Of a DNA stretch of 64,000 nucleotides, positions 57,030 to 64,000 are shown piece by piece (position 1 is the stretch's first letter; the number at the start of each line of letters is the position of its first letter). The notes under the pieces are model-generated. The model searched no databases. It saw only the letters and a list, made by a program, of their open reading frames with translations, and was not told where the DNA came from. The position numbers were made by a program, and so were the translations under genes. The DNA lies in the NCBI GenBank assembly GCA_017654935.2, contig CM065713.1, positions 22,755,479 to 22,819,478 of the forward strand. Direction: 5' to 3'. The DNA comes from Phymorhynchus buccinoides. Its lineage: Eukaryota; Mollusca; Gastropoda; Neogastropoda; Raphitomidae.

Positions 57030-57249
57030 CAGGGCTCCCAATTGTCCTGCAAAACAAGGGGTCCCAGGGACTCCTCCACTTACACACAGTATAGAGGGTT
57101 CTAGAGGAGGGATAGAGGGTCCCAGTGGCATAGCGAATGCTAAAAAGAATTTTTCTAGTGCATCCCTGGAACCCCCTGCACATTCTTTGAGGGTCCTTTA
57201 GAATTTTAGTGCTTCATAGACCCCCAAATGGGGGTCCCTGGGAGCCCTG
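57030..57249 (-). mobile_element. MITE family 'CAGGGCTCCC', copy 3 (reverse)
   Basis: It is bounded by CAGGGCTCCCAATTGTCC and GGTCCCTGGGAGCCCTG. The flanks AAGAGC and AGAGCA suggest a 5-bp AGAGC duplication offset by one base. The collinear site after copy 2 reads GAAGAGCATAAG without it. Confidence 0.8.
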
Positions 57250-57350
57250 CAGAGCAGAAATATAACATTGTTGGTAGCACCATTGTGATCATTTTGTGGT
57301 TTACAGGCAGTTTGTCTGTCCTGTCACATACTTCTGCAGGGAATATTTAA

Positions 57351-57818
57351 TAGAGTTGAGAACCGGTTCAAAAATCTGAACCAGTTTTAAACCGGTTTTC
57401 CCTCTTTGAACCGGTTTTACGGAACCGTTTTTTAACCAGTACTCGCATCACTAGTTTTACCTATGCAAACACATATTTATTTGTCAGAATATTCACACAC
57501 ACACACGCACGCACACGCACACATACACACACAATAAAGAAACTTATGACTTATGACACACACACACTCAATTTAACACTCAGTCAAAGTCAAAGCCATA
57601 CACTACCACAAACTAGAAACAGCTACTCTTGGTTTACAAACACCCAATCAGCGCTGAGAATCAGTGTTGCTTTTCGAAAAGAATGCGTTATTCTAAGAAA
57701 CATTTATTTTCAGTTTGCAGTTAAAAAACTTGGTTCACATCAACTCGAACTGGTTTTTCAAACCGTGAAAGTTTAGCACCAGTTTTTCGGTTCAAACCGG
57801 TTTTCCCCACCACCTCTA
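57351..57818. mobile_element. MITE with GAACCGGTT-rich inverted ends
   Basis: TAGAGTTGAGAACCGGTTC at the left faces GGTTTTCCCCACCACCTCTA at the right. Multiple AACCGGTTT phrases lie at both ends. The interior has a CA microsatellite and no ORF of note. The superfamily is unknown. Confidence 0.65.
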
Positions 57819-58710
57819 ATAATTAAAGATACATAGCTATTTTGTGGCAATTCACTGCAGCAAAGACGGAAACAACAGCAAAGACTGTATAAGGGAAGAT
57901 AAACATCTGGTCTCTTTTCCCTATATGAGTAGTGAGGACAGAAACACTGGTTATGTCCCTTTGAAACGTGACACATTTTACACATCGATAGGCCAGTTGA
58001 ATTCTCCGTTCAAGTTCCAGTTCGAGTTTTTGGATAGCCTCCACTGTGAATAGTGTACACGTCCCCACTAACGATAACTCTTATCAGCCCGGTTCGCCGA
58101 GCTTTTAAGTAATCCATCTTACCCTTTTAGAATATCTTTGACAACAGTAACACTAGGTATTGTCTTTTTTGATGCTCTGTGTGTGTGTGTGTCCTTATCA
58201 CTTCACTGATAACAGCAATAGTCAAGTTCTTGTACAGTATTAATCGCTGATTTTTACCTATGTGTGGTTGTTTTTCAAACATTAGAGATTAGACTGGAAC
58301 TTACCCTGGCTTATTGACTATATAATGTCTTCTATATTTAGTGAATTTTGCAAATTGGAAAAAAACAACACCCTAATGTTTTGAATTGTTTTATATACGT
58401 TATTTTCATTGCTATTGTTGTTGTCGCCATTAGAATAATGGCAGTGGTGATGGTCGAAAGGGTGATTATGATGTGGATGACAGTGGTGAGAATTATGACC
58501 GCTATTGGCATTGATATCTTTATTTGCTGTTGTCAATACTGTTGATCTCATTACCATTTGCTGTTAAAAGTTTTCATCCTTTTTTTACATTTCCACCACT
58601 TACGATACTAAGTTCATCAATTATTATGTGATTATCATTATGCATGTTATGTTTTGTCTTCATGTCATGTAATTTGTATAATGAAAAAAATTGTTAAATA
58701 AAAAACAAAA
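57819..58710. other. No gene seen
   Basis: This is A/T-rich DNA with a short (GT)n at 58178. ORFs of at most 81 codons show no recognisable motifs. Confidence 0.4.
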
Positions 58711-58930
58711 ACAGTAAAGTAACACTAACATGTTTCACAGCATGCTTTTCTGCCGCATTCTGGCTTCATAAAGTTTGGCCCACCCTAGCCACTTACCCTT
58801 CCTTTTTCCACTTTGAGCATACAGTAAAGTAACACTAACATGTTTCACAGCATGCTTTTCTGCCGCATTCTGGCTTCATAAAGTTTGGCCCACCCTAGCC
58901 ACTTACCCTTCCTTTTTCCACTTTGAGCAT
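58711..58930 (+). repeat. Perfect tandem duplication of 110 bp
   Basis: Bases 58711-58820 and 58821-58930 are identical, both starting ACAGTAAAGTAACACTAACA and ending CCACTTTGAGCAT. It is either very recent or an assembly duplication. Confidence 0.95.
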
Positions 58931-59184
58931 GTTGAGAATTATTTAGAACAGATTCTGTTCTATTTTAAATACATGTAACTGAGAGACCGAAAGAATACAT
59001 GTCGAGTTATTCATTGGGCTCTCTGTTGTTTTTGCACAACTTTGCTCAGATTTGGTTTTTTTAAAGAATTCCTTTGTTGGTGAGGGTTTTTTGTTTGCTT
59101 ATTTGCCTGCTCTATTGGTTTATGAATTTTGTCTATTGAATCTTTTGCTGGAGAAATGCTTGATAGTTGATTTGTAATGATCTT

Positions 59185-60075
59185 TGCTAAGAGCATGTGT
59201 ATCTTCGTTCTTCAACTGACCACTTCACCCTCTGCATTCCAAAACTCCGAACAAAGTCCTTTGGAGAAAGAGCTTTCTCCTTCTCTGCTCCAACTCAGTG
59301 GAATTCTCTTCCTAAACCTGTCCGCGAAATCCCATCAGAGTCTTCTTTCAAAAGAGCATTGAAAACTCACCTCTTCCGGTTGTATTTTCCCAACTAAAAG
59401 TCTATGCCACGCCCTTCTGACTTGTCTCTCTCGGTCCCTGGCTCTCTCTCTCTCTCTCTGCGTTTCCATCACACTCACACACTCTCTGTGTTTCTGTCAC
59501 ATTCACACACTTTCTGTGTTTGTCTCCCTCTGTCTCTGTCTCTGTCTCTCTCCTCTCTCTCTCTGTCTGTCTCTTCTTTTTTTTTCATTGTTTTTTTTTA
59601 CTTCTTTTTTTTTTCATCCCCTTTTCTCATCCCCCCCCTCTGCCGTTGACTTGCCCGTGTTTTGGTCATGCGGTCAGTCAACAGCGTCCAGTTCTCTGTG
59701 TGTGCGCGCGCGCGCGCGCGTGCGTGTGTGAGTGTGGGTGGGTGCGTGTGTGCCTGTGGGTGTGGATGTTGGCGTGTAAGTGTACCATATGTTATTATTG
59801 TATTGTTGTTTCTGTGCAGTCATATTTTAAAAGTTGTATATTTCCCATATTTTTTGTGTGACCTGCTGTTTTATATTGTCTTAATTGATAAATGTTTTTA
59901 GTCAATTTGTGATTTTATGTATGACACTTTAATATGATGCTGTTAACTATATGGGGTTTTGTTTTGTTTTTTGTTTTTAAAAATGATCTGTAATGCATTT
60001 ATATTGTTGTAAAGCGCGATGAGCCCATTGTGGGGTATCGCGCTATATAAGTATCCCCTATTATTATTATTATTA
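59185..60075 (+). pseudogene. LINE 3' end: C-terminal codons, 3' UTR and (ATT)n tail
   Basis: It encodes RSSTDHFTLCIPKLRTKSFG, ERAFSFSAPTQWNSLPKPVR and FKRALKTHLFRLYFPN plus a stop. A CT/GT-rich UTR follows and then GTTGTAAAGCGCGATGAGCC, CGCGCTATATAAGTATCCCC and (TTA)n. This links the coding end with the dispersed tail motif seen elsewhere. It is truncated at the 5' side. Confidence 0.82.
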
Positions 60076-60669
60076 TCATGGTTAGAAACATTGTGATACA
60101 GGAAATGATCTTAGTCAACTTTGTATTTAACATGGTGCATGCTATTTTTTATATACCCCACACAGAAAGTTAGGGAACACTTTGAAATACACATGTTTTG
60201 GTTATTTGCTCATAGATTCAAAACGCTTCGCATCTAGCGCTTCAAACTTGGCAGTCGCATACACAAGAGGCATGACCTTACAGTGAAAGCAAAATCGTTT
60301 CGCGATTGTCATTGGTTGCTATAGTAAAGTGAGTTTTAAAAGGCGCCAACATCCAAAATTGTGTACCAATTTCAGTGCCTAGGCATTTTTTCTACAATGT
60401 GAATTGAGTAAAATGGTACTCAGCACATGTTAGAATGAGTAAAACTCGCAAAAAAAGATCCTTTTTAAACAAAAGATATAGTGCAATGAATTGCCGAGTC
60501 ACGATGACTGTGCAGGTAAAGTTGAGCCTTTTGAATCTAGGGAGAGCCCTGGTATGGCTGCAGGAAGGTGTGGATGTGCGGGAACCGCTGTCACAGCTTA
60601 ATAACAAGGGCATCGCCGAGCGGCAGCAACGCATTGTGACAATCCAAACCTGGCCAGAGTTATGTCCTG
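60076..60669. other. No confident gene
   Basis: A frame at 60435-60689 reads MSKTRKKRSFLNKRYSAMNC, ALVWLQEGVDVREPLSQLNN and GIAERQQRIVTIQTWP. This resembles the helix-turn-helix start of some transposases, but it is short and runs into a C-run, so I leave it unassigned. Confidence 0.35.
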
Positions 60670-60957
60670 TCCCCCCCCCCCCCCAATAAACACACCACTT
60701 TCCACCCTTACAGAACGCATAAAATACATAGCCCAAAATTTGAAGCGATTCTGTTCAGTAGTTCGAGATACAGCTGAACTTTTATACAAACTTCCTTGCA
60801 CCCAGTGATGTCCTCCCCCCCCCCCCCCCAATAAACACACCACTTTCCACCCTTACAGAACGCATAAAATACATAGCCCAAAATTTGAAGCGATTCTGTT
60901 CAGTAGTCCACGAGATACAAATGAACTTTTATACAAACTTCCTTGCATCATGGTACA
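60670..60957 (+). repeat. Two tandem units of about 146 bp, each starting with a C-run
   Basis: Each unit has C(13-14), AATAAACACACCACTTTCCA, then GCATAAAATACATAGCCCAA, AATTTGAAGCGATTCTGTTC and AACTTTTATACAAACTTCCT. A third partial AAATTTGAAGCGATTCTGTT follows at 60966. Confidence 0.85.
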
Positions 60958-61284
60958 CCACCACACAAAATTTGAAGCGATTCTGTTCAATAAAGCTGGG
61001 GGAAATTACAAAGCCCAAAGAAGGAAATTTCGGTTTTCAAGGTCAAACTTCAAGGTCAAGGTCAGCACGGTGTTGATTAACGAAAGGAAGCTTCCTTTTC
61101 AAGCTGTCTACCCGTCTGCCAATTTTAATCAAAATCCAAACAGTAGTTTTTAAGATAATCAATACACAGACAGACACACAAACCGATCGCAATACCTCGG
61201 CCTCTGGCCGGGTAATGATTGATACTTGAAGTTGGTGACCGCCTTCCTGCACAGCCACCCCCTCCTGCAGCTATGCCAAGGGTA

Positions 61285-61555
61285 GGAACGACGGAATTAG
61301 GTCAAGCCGCAGCGATTTTTCTCGTTGAAAATCCGAACCGCGATTTTGGCTATGTGCCAAACGGTCACTTCCTTTGCTTGTTTTTATTGGTGGTTATTCT
61401 TGGCGCTGACCATCCGAGTTTCTTTCTTTCGGGAAGCAGACACCTACTCGGTCATTCGGGAACGATCTTTTTTTACGCTAAGACGGCCGATCGCGAGAGA
61501 CAAGCGATCCAATATTTGGGTCCAATTCATTCGTTTATCATTTCTGAACGGTAAT
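61285..61555 (+). repeat. Dispersed repeat shared with 51055-51325
   Basis: The order of phrases is the same as in the partner (GGAATTAGGTCAAGCC ... TTTCTGAACGG). The in-frame ORF here (MPRVGTTELGQ...) has no recognised family. Confidence 0.55.
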
Positions 61556-62224
61556 TATATAATTCTTTAAAACAAATGCGCAGTTACATTTAATTATTTT
61601 TCTACAAGTACACCAAATTTGGTGCATCTAGAATTAATCTCAATGCTGCTCAAGGTCTCCACAAGTCGGGAGGTGTTACGTCGAAGACTGTCGGACATGT
61701 TTTCTGTCACGCGCATGTTGATGTTGCGATCTTGTGAGTCGCACAAAAAGCTTAGGCCTAATCTGTCTAATGTTTGGGGTTGATGTTGCCCCTTTGAATA
61801 AGCTTTATTTTGGTACCAATGTTTTGTTTATTGGTAAAAAAAAGAAAAAGTTATGGCTGTTTTATTCATCCAAACCTTGATACGGTAAGGGCCGGTAATC
61901 TTGATCAACTTTTTCTTATATAGCTCATGTAAAAAAAGCTAACATTTTAAAACGTCGTAACTTTCTCAATTTTCGACCGATTTTGATAATTTGGGTATCA
62001 TTTTAAAGGTCTTGTCGGGCTCTTTCCAATGACATAAATTTCATTAGGATTTGACAAAAAGTAAATATTTTTTTTAAATTTTATAACCACCCTACCAAGG
62101 GTCTCCCATGTTCCATAAAGCTCAAGTTTCACTGCAGAACTCTCGTAACTCTCTCTTCTGTTAAAAAAGGACCTTAGTGAGAGTCGTACGCATTCTTTAA
62201 TGAAACTGGAAGTGCCGACCGTTG
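61556..62224. other. No gene seen
   Basis: This is A/T-rich DNA without recognisable features. Confidence 0.4.
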
Positions 62225-62500
62225 GCTTTGTATGGTTTTTTTTGCAATTTTTCTTTGGTTTCATGGCAATGTTGTACCAGTAAGTGATAACTAAACGCCG
62301 TTTGGTCACTGTCAAGTTCAATGAAACTGTATGCGCAGACGCTTATCATCGTGACTTTTTGTGTGTGCAAATTTCTCTTTTAATTGATAGGAATATTGTA
62401 CCAGTAACCGATGACTAATTTTCTGCTGACATTTTGTATTCAGTATTTATTTTGCAAATTTTCTTTTGTTTCATGGGAATATCGTATCAGTAAGCGATGA
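62225..62500 (+). repeat. Remnant of the 75/142-bp satellite
   Basis: TTTCTTTGGTTTCATGGCAA, TGTTGTACCAGTAAGTGATA, AATTGATAGGAATATTGTAC and GATGACTAATTTTCTG reproduce the core and second half-unit of the satellite at 42.4-43.8 kb, 18 kb away, in the same orientation. Confidence 0.8.
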
Positions 62501-62819
62501 AAAATTAGCAATGTACAAACCACTTTAGACCTTTGTACTCGCAAATTTATTCCCTTTTCAAATTTCAGTAGAAATATTTTTTCACTTTTTTTTGTGAGGT
62601 TCTTCTTCTTCTTCTTCTTCCATCAATCATCCGCCTTCATCAATTTGAAGATTCTGATGATATAAAACTGAGAAGGGTTCTGCGCATGTTAAGATATAGT
62701 CAATCAGGTTTCAGTGTCACGAAACTAGGTTCTAGGTTCAGTACTAGTAAACTTGTATAGCATGTCTTTCTCATTTTCTGGCCTGTTACTGTCATAGTTT
62801 CTGCTCATATCTGTATTGT

Positions 62820-62965
62820 TACAAATTCAGGACTTTCCTTATGGTGTTGCACTGCCTCTGGGCATTGCCTCCAGGATCGTTCCCACCATCTTTATATTTA
62901 CTAATGTCGTATATGTGCCTGTTTCAGGCCGGAGGACGTTAAACGAACTTTCATTCACTCATAGA
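62820..62965 (+). repeat. Retroposon tail of the GACGTTAAACGAAC type
   Basis: It ends GGACGTTAAACGAACTTTCA followed by TTCACTCATAG. A similar tail closes the U2-headed sequence at 23.6 kb. The parent is not identified. Flanking bases 62501-62819 and 62966-63210 show nothing else. Confidence 0.45.
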
Positions 62966-63210
62966 TTTTGGCATTTTAACCCAATAGAAAAATCATACAT
63001 ACTGAAATCTGTATATCATTTTTCATATTCCCCCAGTCCATGAAAGTGGAATATAGAGTGTTTTGTGGTGTGTGTGTGTGTCTCCCACATTTTTTTTCTT
63101 GTTAATTTGTGTTTCCCCCCGGAAGAACTGGATGGATTGTTTATTAAATTTGGCAGAAGTGTTGACAGCCCATTTCCAAATCATGTTCCTTTCAATTTTT
63201 TTATATGGCA

Positions 63211-63423
63211 TATTTTTCTGACTATAAGGCGCACTTGCATAAGGCACACTTGTATAAGGCACACTTGTATAAGGCGCACTTGTATAAGGCACACCTGTAT
63301 AAGGCGCACCCCCCAAATTTTAGCCAAATTTCAGATTTTGTTATTATGTTTTCTTACTATTTTAGTAGTCATATTATAAGGCGCAGGGGTCTGAGTCTGT
63401 ATCGCCTTATAGTCCGAAAAATA
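63211..63423. mobile_element. 'CGGACTATAAG'-type MITE, copy C, with internal 15-bp repeats
   Basis: TATTTTTCTGACTATAAGGC at the left is mirrored by GCCTTATAGTCCGAAAAATA. ACTTGTATAAGGCGC-like units are repeated five times at 63233-63300. The right half matches 37459-37638. Confidence 0.8.
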
Positions 63424-63486
63424 ATTGACCTTGTATATTGTTTTTTATTCCCTGCAACAATTATGCGGGGACTAGCGCAATGCCTA

Positions 63487-63662
63487 GTACTGGAAATACC
63501 GAGTACTGGTAATGCTAAGTACTGGTAATGCTGAGTACTGGTAATGCTAAGTACTGGTAATGCTAAGTACTGGTAATGCTGAGTACTGGTAATGCTAAGT
63601 ACTGGTAATGCTAAGTACTGGTAATGCTGAGTACTGGTAATGCTAAGTACTGGTAATGCTGA
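63487..63662 (+). repeat. 16-bp tandem array
   Basis: AGTACTGGTAATGCT(G/A) repeats about eleven times. A degenerate relative opens the window at 325-400. Confidence 0.92.
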
Positions 63663-64000
63663 GCAGCAGTTTTTGTGGGTGCACGAAATATTATATTATT
63701 ACTTTTGTGTCTCTCTTCTTAACTGATCCTGTTGTACCCCCCACAACAACAAAATACGTAAATAATTTTGATGACATTGTGTATTGTTTTTTATTCCCAG
63801 CAACATTTCGGGCTGCTCCACCTGAAGGGCGGGGGCATCGCTGCATGTTTGCACAAAGACTCACCTTCCTATTTTGTTGTTGTATTTCTTTTGCATGCTG
63901 ATTGTTAGTAATTAATGTCACCAAGGCTGCATCAAAACGTTGTTATGCTCTGCGTAGTTATGCGGGGATTGTCTAGCACCTAGCATAACATCATCAGTAT
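63663..64000. other. No gene seen
   Basis: TGTGTATTGTTTTTTATTCC at 63779 repeats a phrase at 63435, and GTTATGCGGGGATTGTCTAG at the end resembles 63461-63480. The area may therefore be a larger decayed repeat. Confidence 0.4.

Larger units (their letters stand above)
55615..57300. repeat. 3' flank of copy 3, collinear with that of copy 2
   Basis: It holds the shared unique phrases listed for 37306-38535, separated here by a CAGTGATG MITE, a LINE fragment and a CAGGGCTCCC MITE that are absent at the same positions after copy 2. The comparison gives the empty sites. Confidence 0.75.

Noticed and set aside
60435..60689. Transposase-like 84-codon ORF
   Set aside because: It is suggestive of a helix-turn-helix start but short, ends in a C-run and has no continuation, so it is not called as a gene.

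Overview
The window looks like nuclear DNA of a marine mollusc, most likely a gastropod. It is intron- and repeat-rich, with spliced genes, tRNA-derived SINEs, many 5'-truncated non-LTR retrotransposons, dozens of short inverted-repeat DNA transposons, minisatellites and long (CT)n, (GT)n and (TTG)n tracts. The species assignment is an inference from the repeat style and cannot be proved here.

Two genic systems stand out. On the minus strand, roughly 15.1 to 3.4 kb, I assembled the 5' part of a multi-exon gene. It has an acidic first exon (14789-15140) and three more exons at 9034-9211, 6591-6684 and 3417-3544, with GT/AG borders and consistent phase throughout. I do not recognise the product. 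Between exons 2 and 3 lies a tandem array holding eight further copies of the 3' half of exon 2.

On the plus strand are three tandem paralogues of a large single-coding-exon gene: 25.2-29.7 kb (broken), 33.9-37.3 kb (1102 codons, intact) and 52.2-55.6 kb (1114 codons, intact). The proteins start with repeated helical units of 29-30 residues marked by a QW motif. They end in a segment that reads as a SOCS box (an Elongin B/C-binding box followed by an LPxP Cul5 box). They are therefore candidate substrate receptors of Cullin-5 ubiquitin ligases. Copy 1 has lost its start codon, carries a LINE insertion and a 4-bp frameshift, and has an internal deletion. The duplication unit also includes a 5' untranslated exon with a short upstream ORF and more than 1 kb of 3' flank, in which each copy has gained different transposons.

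The rest is repeats. From left to right: MITEs and LINE scraps (0-5 kb); 40-bp and 60-bp satellites (4.5-5.9 kb); a tRNA SINE (7.3 kb); nested CAG...CTG elements (10-11 kb); TTAA-flanked MITEs (11-11.7 and 15.3-16.1 kb); a 1.7-kb inverted-repeat element (11.9-13.6 kb); a perfect 108-bp palindrome (13.6-13.9 kb); LINE remains including a reverse-transcriptase fragment (19.8-24.1 kb); a pogo-like MITE (30.5 kb); a long satellite of about 75 bp (39-41.6 kb, degenerate to 43.8 kb, with a remnant at 62.2 kb); a palindrome carrying telomere-like repeats (43 kb); a 64-bp array invaded by a MITE and a SINE (46.1-47.2 kb); 65- and 79-bp arrays (48.6-50.2 kb); and nested hAT-like elements (50.5-51.7 kb). 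No CRISPR array, operon or prokaryotic signal is present.
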